DNA from: Certhia americana
Lineage: Eukaryota > Chordata > Aves > Passeriformes > Certhiidae
DNA: 64,000 bases
Reading direction: 5' to 3'
Assembly (NCBI GenBank): GCA_018697195.1
Contig: CM031857.1
Coordinates: 94,816,545-94,880,544 of the forward strand
Of the stretch, positions 1 to 22,583 are shown piece by piece. Numbering within the stretch: the stretch's first letter is position 1; the number at the start of each line of letters is the position of its first letter. Position numbers and translations under genes: made by a program. The notes under the pieces are model-generated. The model was not told where the DNA came from. It worked only from the letters and a program-made list of their open reading frames with translations, and did no database searches.

Positions 1-2049
1 ACTGTAATTCACATTACAAACATACCCAACTGATTATGATGCCAAGCATCGTTACCTTTTTTTTTACTCTTTTTTTTATTTTTTTTTTTTTTTTTACTTT
101 TTTTTTAAACCTTTTTTTTTTAAGAGTTATGAACTGCTGCATCTCAGCTGAGGCATTATATAGCTGGTGGAAATGGCCAGGTATAGAGTCAGCATTAATA
201 TAATACGTGATGGACCAGTGAAAAAAACCCAAAACAAAACAATTTTCCATTTTCTACTAGTTGTACTTTGGGGTTGCTGCTTCATCACATTCCAACCTGA
301 GCTCCCAGGTCAGATTTATAGCACATTTACTGCAGAAAAAAGATTATATCAGCCACATGTTGCATTTTTATCATGTCATTAACTTTTTATTTCTTTCCTT
401 CAGAATTTTCTTTAGTGCCTGCTACAACAAAGAGTTGTGCAGATGAATAGACCTCAGTGAATCACCTTGTCTTTGATTTTATTTGTAGGGGTGACTATTT
501 CAAGGTATTTTATTAGAAAACAGAAAGTGTGGAAAACAAGAAGAGGTACAAGGCATCTTGTGTTAATTGTTATGGGACATATGATATTGATGCAGTTGTG
601 AATTTATAATAGAAAATACATCTGGGATAGTCACGTTCAAGTGCAGACCAATTTGTTCAAAGATCTTTGGTTACTATCTCTCAATGATAGAGTAACTTTC
701 AAAGACAAAATATAAAGCAATCTTCATCTGCAAAAACTATTTTCTAGCTTTTCACATTCAAATCAGTTGTTTGAATCAAAATGCTAAGTTACTTTGATAG
801 CTCTGCTTGGCCCCTGTTTTTCTAGTGAAGGAAAGGAAGAAAGGAATAACCAGCTAATTAATTTTGCCTGTCCTGAGAGTGATGCTCTCTGGGACTTTCA
901 GTTTTGTCAAACGCAGAACAGCTGAGGATTTATTTCTCTGCTTCTCTCTCTATAATGCTCACTGACTGTGGGACTGCTGTGCAATGAATCAGCAAATAAG
1001 AATTTTCTGACAGGTACACTCTCAAGCGCAAAACAAGATGCTGGGCTGAGAAGTTCTTTACGCACTCATCACTCTGAACAGTTTGAAAAACAGCCAGCCA
1101 ACAAACCCTGCATTTCCCTACTTTCAAATTGTAGTTTTATTTTGTTTAGCAATGCTGAGAAGGTGCTTTCTCAGCTGAGATTCCACTGCAACTGCTGGTG
1201 AATATAGAGCTAGTTTTCCTTGAAGAAGGCTATCCAAAACACAGGCTTTAATTGCTTTTGTCAGGGCACAAAACTTTTCCTAATGTATCACAATAACCAA
1301 GAACTAAACTGGACTCCAAATATATATATTATTGGATGATTCTTGGTTCAGTTCAACAAGCTTAAAATAGTAATTCTTTTCTTTTGTATTTTTTCTCTTT
1401 GTTTTCCAATCCATTGCTGTGTTGGAATTTAACAAAGGCTAACACAAAATTAAATTATAGAAAAAATGTTTCATAAAAGAACAACAATCTCCTATGAATA
1501 CTTTAACATGCACTAGTGTAACCTGTAAGAGAAAATACGCAGGTCACACAGACAACTGTATCCTCTGCATGACACCATGGCCTCATATAAATGAAACATG
1601 TTAGAAAAAACTCATGGTTTTTGTTAACCACTAGTAATTAAGAAGAAATTCCTCCTTTGGTTTTGGAGGAAACAGAGGTCATATGACTAATGTATATACA
1701 CATAGGTCACAATCGAATGCACAATCTTTCTAAAAGCTCTTTTCAAACTGAAAACATCAATAAAAGCTGCTTCTTTTTCTGTTTTTTTTAAACTCACAGC
1801 TATGTACATTTTTACAAAGTTTCTTTAAATATAGTTCAGGCTGGCAAGTCATCTCTTTGCACAGAACTATACGTATTTTACTGCATAGTCAGTCCTCCTC
1901 TTTTTTTTTTTTCATTTTTGTTTTTAATAATAAAATTCTATTTCCCCCATCTGAATTACAGCTTCATATGCTGGGTAAAAGCCCATGGTGATGTCTTTGT
2001 TTTATCAACGGCCATTCATGGTATGGCACATAAAGAATCTTTTTATAAT
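1..2049. other. Distal 3' UTR or downstream flank of NLGN4; no gene recognised
   Basis: AT-rich sequence beyond the NLGN4 stop codon on the gene's strand. It holds a long T-rich tract at about 57-122 (A-rich on the gene strand) and several TTTATT hexamers on the plus strand (AATAAA on the gene strand), so the mRNA 3' end could lie anywhere here. No open frame resembles a known protein. Whether this is UTR or intergenic cannot be decided without transcript data. Confidence 0.4.
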
Positions 2050-2476
2050 TTTATTTATTAAAAAAACCCAAAACAAAACACCTGTACAGTCACTGGCTCT
2101 GTGTTCCAGAAGACTCTGCTTTGCTTGTTACACTTTAAACACCATTTTGAATTACTTCTTCTGGCCTCAACTTTCAATCAAAGTGGCTGAGATCTTAAAG
2201 CAGTATCGTAACAGCAATGTACACTTTTCACATTTCACAGGGTTTGTAGTTGATTTTTAATATCAGTGAGTTTCTGTGGGAAGGATCAGTAAGAAAATAA
2301 TGACTGTCCTTCTCTTTTACTTATTTTTACTTTTGCTTTTGACAAGGTGTTCAATGGATGGCATATAACATTTTCCTCTTCCTTTTTTTTCTTTTTTTTT
2401 TTTTTTTTTTCTTTTTTTTTTCTTTTTTTTTTCTTTCTTCCAGGTGGCTTGTGAAGGTAGATGGGGAAGGGCTGAG
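2050..2476 (-). other. NLGN4: Proximal 3' UTR of NLGN4 with candidate poly(A) signals
   Basis: Directly follows the TAG stop at 2477-2479 on the minus strand. Two overlapping AATAAA hexamers on the gene strand (2050-2055 and 2054-2059) are the nearest candidate poly(A) signals. The segment includes a 71-nt pyrimidine-only run on the plus strand (2371-2441), which is purine-only in the mRNA and starts about 35 nt after the stop. Which poly(A) site is used is not known; a longer UTR is possible. Confidence 0.5.
2371..2441. repeat. 71-nt pyrimidine-only tract (purine-only in NLGN4 mRNA)
   Basis: Plus strand reads only T and C, mostly T-runs of 8 to 18 broken by single C, bordered by CCTCTTCC and CTTTCTTCC. 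In the NLGN4 message this is an A-rich purine run shortly after the stop codon. It is probably an expanded A-rich microsatellite; a protein-binding role is possible but not shown. Confidence 0.85.
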
Positions 2477-3451
<975 letters not shown>

Positions 3452-4984
3452 TTAGAGTAACCTAAAAGCAAAAGCTAAACCCCCTCCCTAACTGAAAAAC
3501 AGCTGTTAAATAATCAAAAGAAAATTACTTACTGTACAAAGCATCTCAAATACTACAATATTTTTTTTTTTACATGAAAAAGCAGAAATCAAAGTTTTCA
3601 GTTACCAAAAGGTCATCTGAAGTTCTGTGATTCAGTGTCATTCTCCAAGGAGTGTATACCATCTTAGAGATATACCATCTTAGAGAAGTATTAACTACCT
3701 CTTCCTGTAGTAAATGTGTAGGTTCAACCCTTCTCCAGGTGTGACAATAATTTTCTCATTTAAGGTACCACTACTTCTACTGCTGTAATTACTAAATATG
3801 GGCATCTAAGCCCTATGGCAATATTGAAAGTCCTTGTGAACACACAAAATTTTACCCACTGTGTATATTACAAGGAAAAAAAACCTCTTCAAAACCTAAA
3901 ATAGCAGGGCTAATACGTGTACCTGGGAACCATTTCAGCTTGTTTTCCTTTACTATTAGTTCTCCTGCATTTAAATATCTACTTGGGGAAAAACCTTTCA
4001 ACTACCTTTGTGTCACAAATCTTTCTATCATTTCCACTAGCAGATGACTATTTGAACGTTCTATGTGATCATTGCTATGAAGTACTGTGTTTGGTGGCCA
4101 AAGGATAACAAGCCTTAACTGAGATGAGAAATATTTTAACTGAGTTCAACCAGTTTTAGAGTACTTAAGTAGTAGTAGAGATATGAGTAGTACACAAGTT
4201 AGAGAGAATTTCAAAATTGATAAGACAATTTTTTTTCTTACAGATTCAGAATAAAGACAAACCAATTCGACAAAGAGCATTTATATATGGTTAATGTATG
4301 CATATCCCTATAATTTTAGTAAAATTTAAATAAATAGCATGAAAAAATACAGAAAGTTAAAATCACTAATACTAAGTTTAATAGTGTGTTGCACATCTAT
4401 TTGAATTGTCTTTTCTAGCAATGAGTACTTTCTGTGACTCTGGGATATATTACACTGAGAATATTTATTTCCTCTGCATTATTCAGAACTTTCCATTCTC
4501 CTTTTTAGTCATTCATATGCATTGGTGTATTTCCTGTGAAAACAATTCTAATATTTTTCTTTTCTTCCAATGTACAGTTATGTATATTCTGTGAATACCA
4601 AACCCCATTACTACAGATTTTAAAACATCTTTCTTCCTTTTTCCATTTTCAAAAGCCTGTGAATCTAATACCTACTTTAGCATTCCTTTGCTATACATAA
4701 AGAGCTATTTCTTAGTTCTTAAATGAGACAAGTAATTTGACTTTAATAATCTAATGATTCCTGTATTCTTTTTTACCTGAAAGAATGTATCTTACCTTTT
4801 TTTGAGAGAAAAGAAGAAACATTATTTTTATATAATTTTGGTATTTTGGCTTACTTATGCTCATGGTTTTAGTGTTTGGGGTTTTTTGGGTTGGTTTAGT
4901 GTGCTGAATTTTTTAAAAAAATATATCTCATCCTTCCCATTTCAATAAGATACAAACTAGGGATTCTGAAACTGTTACCATTTA

Positions 4985-5022
4985 TTTTCCCTTTCTTTCT
5001 TTCTTCCTTTCTTTCTTTCTTC

Positions 5023-5069
<47 letters not shown>
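4985..5069. repeat. (CTTT)n microsatellite, left edge of gap
   Basis: Runs of TTTC units with occasional TTCC variants, cut off by the assembly gap. All-pyrimidine on plus and all-purine on the transcribed NLGN4 strand. Confidence 0.95.
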
Positions 5070-5469
5070 NNNNNNNNNNNNNNNNNNNNNNNNNNNNNNN
5101 NNNNNNNNNNNNNNNNNNNNNNNNNNNNNNNNNNNNNNNNNNNNNNNNNNNNNNNNNNNNNNNNNNNNNNNNNNNNNNNNNNNNNNNNNNNNNNNNNNNN
5201 NNNNNNNNNNNNNNNNNNNNNNNNNNNNNNNNNNNNNNNNNNNNNNNNNNNNNNNNNNNNNNNNNNNNNNNNNNNNNNNNNNNNNNNNNNNNNNNNNNNN
5301 NNNNNNNNNNNNNNNNNNNNNNNNNNNNNNNNNNNNNNNNNNNNNNNNNNNNNNNNNNNNNNNNNNNNNNNNNNNNNNNNNNNNNNNNNNNNNNNNNNNN
5401 NNNNNNNNNNNNNNNNNNNNNNNNNNNNNNNNNNNNNNNNNNNNNNNNNNNNNNNNNNNNNNNNNNNNN
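5070..5469. other. Assembly gap of 400 N
   Basis: Exactly 400 undetermined bases between two different tracts of the same pyrimidine-rich microsatellite. The real size and repeat number are unknown, and the round number suggests an estimated or default gap length. Confidence 0.99.
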
Positions 5470-5563
5470 TTTCTCTTTCTCTTTCTCTTTCTCTTTCTCT
5501 TTCTCTTTCTCTTTCTTTCTCATTCTCATTCTCATTCTCATTCTCATTCTCATTCTCTCTCTT
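5470..5563. repeat. Compound microsatellite (TTTCTC)n then (CATTCT)n, right edge of gap
   Basis: Hexameric TTTCTC units pass into CATTCT units and end in CTCTCTTTC. The unit differs from the tetramer on the left of the gap, so at least one repeat-unit change lies hidden in the missing sequence. Confidence 0.95.
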
Positions 5564-5636
5564 TCAACAGTTAGCCAAATTGTGTTAGTTTGAAAAAAAA
5601 AAGATAATTTAGTCTTAATTGTTCATTCCAGTCCAA

Positions 5637-5696
5637 ACTAGAGAAGTAATATTCCAGATGCAATATTGAGAACTACTAGAGAAGTAATATTCCAGA
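5637..5696. repeat. Perfect 22-nt direct repeat, two copies 38 nt apart
   Basis: The 22-nt word at 5637-5658, containing GAGAAGTAATATTCCAGA, recurs exactly at 5675-5696, start to start 38 nt. It looks like a small local duplication in intron DNA with no visible function. Confidence 0.85.
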
Positions 5697-6248
5697 AACA
5701 GATGTATACTGCTACTTTGATGAATTCTAACATGCACTGGAGAAGGAAATAAAGCTATTTCTTTTGTTATTTAAGAACAGATTGAAAGATCAGGAAAATT
5801 TAAACAATAAAATATTGCACCAATTCAATATATCTATTTTGGAAAAACTTCAATATATAAATTCTAAAGCAAATTAAAAATCAATAAGTTTATCAATAAG
5901 TTTATCAAAATTCAAAGCTTTTTTATTTTTTTTTTTTTCTCAGAAACTCAAAATATTGCAAGAGTTCTGGCACAAAATCTTGTGTCATCTCCCCTTGCTG
6001 TTCTGATTCACATCCCAAAAGACTCTGGTAATGGTCCTAGAGAAAACTGATTCCTTAAGTCAGCTCTTGTAAATGAGTTGCAGTTGATACACAGTATAGG
6101 AGATGAAGAAGCTGAGCACTCATTTTAAAAAGCAGCTAAGTTGGACATGTACTTTTAAAATTTTTAGTAGTCCTGTAAAAATGATCATTATTATCACCAC
6201 AGCAGATGATTATTTTAGCAAACAACATTTTTTAAAATTAGCATTCCC

Positions 6249-6294
6249 ACTGTGGTCCCTTCCAACCTCACCCACTTTGTATCCTGTGATTCCC
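6249..6294 (+). mobile_element. CR1 LINE 3' tail relic
   Basis: GTGGTCCCTTCCAACC followed by a degraded copy of the CR1 terminal octamer (ATCCTGTGATTCC) matches the last ~45 bp of avian CR1 elements on the plus strand. Only the tail survives. No target-site duplication was identified. Confidence 0.6.
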
Positions 6295-9200
6295 TTCCCC
6301 TACAAAAAGCCTACAAAACAAGTAAATATCAGCCTCCTTTTCCCTCTCTTCCATCCTCTACTTCCATCTGTCATTTTTAACTATATTTATTGGGAGCAGC
6401 CAATTATGCTGCCGCCTCCTCCAAGCACAAGAGAGAAAATAACATTACATGAGTCTGGGCTTGTATTTGAATATTTGTTTACATGGCTCTGTGTGGGCAT
6501 GAAGTTGTCCATTGAAACAAGAAACAAAAAAATCAGCCATCCCTACAGACAAGTAATTTCTTTGCTGAGGTTACCAGAGCTCCGCCATTGACATCAATTC
6601 TAGTGTTCATCACTTAAAAAGTGAATAAAATCTCAATAGCCTCTCTGAATTTGGAAGATATATATCTAATTTTTTTTTTTTTTAAAGAAATGGGAATAGC
6701 TAAGTCCAGTCCTAAATAAAAGATCTAATAATGGCCCTGGATCTTGGTTTTATAGACTAATAATCACTTGCCAGAAATATTCAGTAGATATAAACAAAAG
6801 AATTTTTACTTTCCTTGGCCATCCTGCTACATACACTGAAGAAAATCCATGAAGTTATAATTTTTGACTTAAGTTTTTTTTCCCTAGGGTAGTTGGGAAG
6901 CTGATCCTACTATGAACCACTTTCCAGTTTTATTGGCAGGCATAAAACATAGATATAGAGACAATCATTTCTGCAATCAAATCATCTGTTTGACAAATTT
7001 CTTGATGTGCTACTTTAATTTCAATTTTTCCCTTGCCTTTTAAGACTCTCACAATTCCTTTGTGTTTCTAGATGTTCTTGAGGTTCAAATGTGTAATTTC
7101 ACAACAAAGGCTGCCAGGAAACTTTCCTTTAAAAATCCACTGCAATCATGATGATAACAGTATAATCTGAACAATATATTTCCAGTTCTGTACTTCTTAC
7201 AGTATTGGCTCTCATGGGGAGGAGATTTCTTGCTTCCCAATTTGTCTGTTGGTAGGGAGGCTTTTGTTTTCTTCATCTGACTACTATAACAATATTGATG
7301 ATTATTGTTATTTATTTTGCTCTCTCATTACTTATTTTTTATCACCTTTACAATTCAAACAGTTTATCAATCAAAAAATGTCCCCATCATGAAATGCCTG
7401 AATTTTTTTTCCATATGACAGAAGACCATATCTTGTCTATGTTTTTTTTTTTTTTTTTTTAATGTGCAGAATAATCCCATTTCACCTATTACTTTTTTCC
7501 TCCCATTTTCAGTCTGCACTAATTTTGGCCAACTTAAAATGTTTCTGTATATTGTCATTCACACCTCATGAGCTAGAGACATAAAATCAAAGCACCATTT
7601 TTTTCTCAGGTGATATAAAGTAAATATGCCTGCAATGGATGTTGACTGAAGAGCAACACACACTCCTGTTCACAAGGTAGATTACTAGCTGACCTGAAGG
7701 GCAAATGAAAGAACTGGATAGTTCATATCTGATTATATTTCCATGGGGATAATTGTGAATTAAGAAGTTTTCTCATATCCCAAATTCCTTATAAGATGGT
7801 GAAACACCATTTGTGTTTTAACTAATTCTGCCACAGCACTGACTCAGGGCACTGGAACTGTTACATTAATGTATTTGAAATGTTTTAATTTTTGTGTCCT
7901 TCTCTGTCTTCACTTGCAAGCAAAATGTCTTCACAGTTACATAATCTTTGTCTCCAACACTCTGAAAGGTGTCTGGATACTTTAATTTCTTTCAATAGTA
8001 CTCTCTTCTCTGTAGGGTTAAAAAAAAATGGAAGTAAGAGAAAAACTGGTTTTCTTCATTCTTCTGTTGACTCTTCATGCTGTCACAGTACTAATAATGG
8101 CACAGCCATTCCTGCTTAAAGAACTGGTACACAGGCATATTTTCCTTTCCACCTTTCCTCAGTTATCACCAGGTCCCACTGTTGCCATGCTCCCTGTCAG
8201 CTAAGGACTGACAGCTAAGGACTCCTTGTAAGAACTAAGGAACACAAACCATAACTGCACAATTTTGTTTGGCTAACACAGATTTGTGCTTGGAAACTGT
8301 TATTTCTTCAGACCAAAACATCAAAAAGAAATGCAACAGTATCATAAAAGAGTTCACTGAGAATTGACTTGAATCAGCACTTTAATAATTGCAAGTTTAA
8401 TCATGTCTTCCTATTAGAGAACCAAACTGCACACAAAACACAGACATTCTTAATAACTCAGGTTAGTGCTTCAGAATCAATGGTAGCAAAATAATTCTGG
8501 AATATTTATCTGAAATACAAATAAACAAGGGTATATTCTCTAGGCCTTTATCTCTCCCAATACCAACACAGGTTGAACTGGATGAACGGGAGCAAGAGTA
8601 CCGTAATTCCTCAAAAACAGGGCAATTTTTAGAATCCTAATAGATGCCTCTAATGAGAGCATGGCTTTGTATCTACTGTGTGAAACTTCAAATCCTTCTT
8701 CACAAGAGCATAGCTTACAGAGTATCTATGAAGGACTGGCACAGAACCCCTCATGTTGTTTACTCTTCTTCCCCTGCTGATGTGCCTGCAAAGGAGGTAA
8801 CATGGCCCTAACAGAACACTTGGCAGACAAAATTACCATTACAGTTAGGATAGCACTACTGGCAGCAGACTGAAGCTGCAAGTGCACCTCTTAATGAGGC
8901 ACTCACATATAATTCTGTGCATTGAGGAATTCAAAACTGTATTTTCATGTCATTTTTGTATCCCAAATGTCATATCTCAAACTTACTCTGTAATAGTTTT
9001 GCTATTTTTCAGGCATGTTGAAAACACGGTATTGAAAAAGCCAAATGAAAAACTCTTAATTATAACCATCATAATGATAAAAAAGTCATATGTAGGTAGA
9101 GAATCGAGGATTAGCAAAATCCAGCTTCCAGGCATTCATTTCAAGCGCAATTTGCCATTAAACACTTTAATTGTCACCTCCTGTTTGCTAGCTTCATTAA

Positions 9201-11742
9201 CCGACTTCCTTCCAAGTAAAACACCATAAAAGCACTGTGCCCTGTGTTCTGTGTTTCACCTACTGATTTTATAAGACTAACCTGCCCTTCAAACCCAGTC
9301 TTGGCAGCAGGTCCATTAAACAACGTGCCCTTTTTAGCAATGGATGGCTTGTCATTAAAAGCTTAGCAAAGTCCATCCAAATGATGCACCATCTGAGCCA
9401 CAATTATACAATAAGTACCTGGATGCAGCCTCTGTGGGAGAGTCATAGAGTTTGGAAAAGTCTCAAACACATTAAAAATAAATAAATATATCTGTAGTTT
9501 TAATGTTCAAAGATTACCTACAGGGAAATGGGAAATAATAAAATCTTTCTGTTAAGAGATTTTTTATGTGTTGCAATGGGTAAAAATACAAAGCAAGACA
9601 AGTTCTATCATAATAAGGATGAGAAATGATCAATAAAAAATAGGGAGGGGGAAAAAAAACAAAGCAGAGCCCCCAGCAATGCAGTCTTGAACTGTATCAC
9701 TCATCTTGAGAGTTGAAGGACCTGAGTGGGTACAGACATTCCAGACTGCAAGTGAGTGAGCAGAGTGGAAAACAGTTACCCCAGAGATCCCATTGCTCTA
9801 GGCTTGAGGTGCTACAATTTTGCCTTTCTGTTTGAGGAACCAGAGGAGCAGAACAAATGTAATCCTAAAATATTATTTGCCTCCAAGTATTCTCTTTTAC
9901 TATTCAGGACAATTAATCATTGCTCACCCAAAGAAAAGACCCTATCAAAATAATATTCATTATGTTGCTCTTTTCCTTTCCTTTGAAAACTGAAATTTTA
10001 CACCTAGAGGTCATTTCTAACGACACATCTTTCAGACTGCCTGTTAGGGAGTGAGTCTATAATAGAATATATACCCCATTCCTGTCTCATGAGCAACAGG
10101 AAAGTTTTAGAAATGACTAATGGCTCTCCAAAAGCACCTGTTTTTGCCCTTAGGTATAGTATGACAATGGCTTTGCAACCAGAGAACTGGGTATAGCCTA
10201 CTGAAATTAGCTTTCAAGTATCAACAGCTGGAAAGTGCTTGAAATTATGAGTACTGGTGGCAGCTGGGACAGTGAGAAGCTCATGTCAGACTCAAAAACT
10301 GCTTAAATACAACTTCTTAATCTACAGGAAGTAGTCATAAAGTAATTATAAACAGTAGTGAGACCATGGAGGTCTTGCATCTCCATAATAATTCCAGTGA
10401 GGTATATTTGTAAGGATCTGAAGTCTGCTACATATATGTGGCATTTCATCTACCAAAATAAAGACAAACTGATGGTATCATCTTCTCTGAGCATGTGGTA
10501 CAGCCGTCATGCAGCACTGTTCATCCATATACCAAGATTCCATCACAGTTTCCTCATCTCAGTAGTGGTGACTTCTTGTTGCCAAATACATCTAAATATT
10601 ACACAGTTAATTCTCTTTTGTTGCTGAACTCCAGGATTTCTGCATGCTTTTGTACCTGTTTGTCTGATATGTAGTGCAAGATTTTTTTTTTCCTTGTAAA
10701 CTGACCTGAAGTTTGATTGTTTTTTACTCAATTTATGCTTGAGGTTCTTGTTAAGACTGCAAAATCTCTCTCCTCTGAACATCATTTAGATTCATGGAAG
10801 GCTACAAGGGCTGCTAAAGCCTCTGAGTGTTTCACAATAGGCATCTGAGTTTTTCTTATATAGCTGCACACCGTTCACTGCAGTGCAGTAAAGCTGCAGT
10901 TTCCAGAGCCCAATCCTGCCATTAAACATTCAGTGGAAAGATTTACAGCCCCTTTGTGCCACAAGTATCTTTGTTTTAATTCAGTACTGAAGACTCAAGG
11001 TTAACAAAAAAAGCCCTTGCCGCTGAAGTAAAACACTGCAATACTCTTTAAAGGAATGTTATAGGAAGAAAACAGAATTTATTAATACTGCTCACAGATT
11101 AAGCTGCTTTGAGGGTTGTTTCCTTGATGTCTACAACTCTATTTCAGCAAAATATTGATGTTTTTATTTTGTTTTGTAAGCAGAATTAATTTAATTTTTT
11201 AACCTTCTCAAAGTAAAATTTATATCTGAGTCTCTTCTTCATTCCAGTCAAGTACTTATTATTGCCATTATAGCCCTCAGAGGGAAAAAATTTTCCAGTG
11301 TCTGCCTTTCTGTTCTAATTCCTCCCTGAGTCCTCATCCCTGTGAAGGTCGCTGAAAAACAAGAACTTCCCTTCTTTTGTAGCAGATAAGTGCTATCTGC
11401 CTGACAGTTCCTCCTTCAAGTAGCAGGCATGTTGCCTCTGATTTTTCAGTATCTTAGTGAACCACCTTTTCTCTGAGACATGCTTTTTGTCTTAGTAATT
11501 GTCCTATTTTTTGAACCAAAAATACAGTGTTATTATTCTGACTGAGCTACTGAAAGAAAATAGTTTGAGGGAACACACTAATTAAAAATCTATTAAATAT
11601 GAATAAGCCTCATTTACCTCCTATCTTAACACAAATATTTCTATACTACTGCTTCAAAATCAGATTTTGAGGCCACTGGAATGGGATACTGACTATTTTA
11701 GAAGTATGCTATTAACAAAATGAATACTAGGGGTTACACTTA

Positions 11743-21088
<9,346 letters not shown>

Positions 21089-21510
21089 TGTCCCAGTACT
21101 TTTCCATGGCATTTCCTTAAGCAGAAAGACAAAACAAATTACTGAGCTCCAAGCCCTGGGAGGTGCAGGGCCCCTGTGCTATCCTTGTTCTTCCTGGGAA
21201 CCAAGGCCAAGAACAACTCTTGGAGATTCATTCTCATGGACAAAGTACAGCCAGTGCTGAAGGGGGGCTCCAGAGAAGGGGCTTGACCTGGGAAGGAAAT
21301 GCATCAGCACTTGTCCTCCTAACTGGTGCCTTTTATCAATTATGCTAATTTCCTAAAACCTATAAATGTGTATTCATCCCTGTAGGGTGGGCTTTTGTGG
21401 ACATCTTTCTATAACTGCCCCTGAAGGCCTTTAAATAAAGATCCCCTTTTATATTACCTCCTTACTAAAATTATTTAGAGTTTCATTTCCAGGTTGGGAA
21501 AAAGGCAACA
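21089..21510 (+). mobile_element. Candidate solo LTR
   Basis: A block richer in G+C than its surroundings with the parts of a retroviral LTR in order on the plus strand: a possible TG start at 21089, a TATA box (TATAAA) at 21361-21366, a poly(A) signal (AATAAA) at 21434-21439 and an end at GGCAACA (21510). The 3' part, including AGGTTGGGAAAAAGGCAACA, resembles a songbird LTR I remember, but the family name is not certain. The left border is approximate and no clear target-site duplication was found. Confidence 0.6.
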
Positions 21511-22149
21511 GAAGCATCTGGTTGCTTTGTAGAAGTGCCTGTCTCATCCAGAAGCAATGTGCTGTAGGTCTATGAAAGCTAGAAATTCTTTTATTATTTT
21601 CATTATAAAATATGGATGAAACTTACATGCAACTAAGACTAAATTATTTTTTTTCAATTATACAATCAATATTATAATGAAGAGACAACAACTGTAGCTG
21701 TATTTTCCTAAAAAAGAAATAAGACACAAAACTTTTACATATTTTAAGACATTAGGTTTACCCCTAAAAATGACAGGAAAGTTAACCTGCATGACATAAA
21801 TGGTAAGCACCAGCTTTAAAAACAGCAAGGGGATTTTTAAATTATCAGCTTCAAAATGTTAGAAGCTTTCAAATGAAAGATCATGGGATATTAGGTGAAA
21901 TTTTTTCTTGGTAGAAAAAACACCAATTGACCAAGCTGACAATATTGCATTAATATACTGGTGTCATAACCCAAGTGATTACAAGCCACTGTGAAAATGA
22001 GAAAAAATGGGTTCACAATGTTTATATTAAGAACTTCATGAAGTGCTTTTTTTTTCTTCAGTATTTAAGAAAAGAAGTTGCCTAACATATTTTGTTGGTT
22101 TTATACAATGCTATTTTTAAGAGAAATAAAATTGCTAACTCCCTACCAC
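21511..22149. other. Intron sequence, nothing recognised
   Basis: AT-rich unique sequence between the candidate LTR and a CR1 fragment. No gene or repeat identified. Confidence 0.6.
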
Positions 22150-22583
22150 TGGCACCCATTAGACCAGGCTGCTCAACCTGGCCACATCCAAGGTGGCATT
22201 GAGCACTTTCAGAGACGGTGCATCCACAGCTTCTCTGGGCAAACATTTGGCTTACTTTCCTCCAGTGCTTCAGCTCACTCACAGCAAACAATTTCTTCCT
22301 AACCTCTCCTCTTCCAGTTTAAAGCCATTATTCCCTGCTCTGTTACTACACCTTGTGGAAGCTCATGTCCAGGTTTCTTGTAGCCCCTCCAGGTACTAAA
22401 GGGCTGCTACAGGGTCTTCACCTGTCTGAGCTGACTAACTTTAACTCTCTCAGTCTGTCTAAAGGAGAGGTACTCCAGCTCTCCAATCATCTTCATGGCC
22501 CTTCTCTGGACTTGTTCAGACAGATCCATGTTCTCCTCAGGTTGGCAGCCCCAGAGCTAGGCAGAGCAGTCCAGGTGAGGTGA
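22150..22583 (-). mobile_element. CR1 LINE fragment (3' part, tail missing)
   Basis: Reads as the reverse complement of the avian CR1 3' region: GCATCCACAGCTTCTCTGGG, then AATTTCTTCCTAAC, CAGTTTAAAGCCATT, AGGAGAGGTACTCCAGCTCT, GGCCCTTCTCTGGACT and AGCAGTCCAGGTGAGG, in the expected order over about 430 bp. Many point differences and small indels show it is old. The CR1 octamer tail that should lie to the left is absent. Confidence 0.88.

Noticed and set aside
4975..5553. Long minus-strand frame of Arg-Met and Lys-Glu repeats
   Set aside because: Translation of the microsatellite and the N gap, not a gene.
6103..6591. 162-codon plus-strand open frame
   Set aside because: No domain, odd composition, overlaps a CR1 tail and lies inside an NLGN4 intron; best explained as chance.
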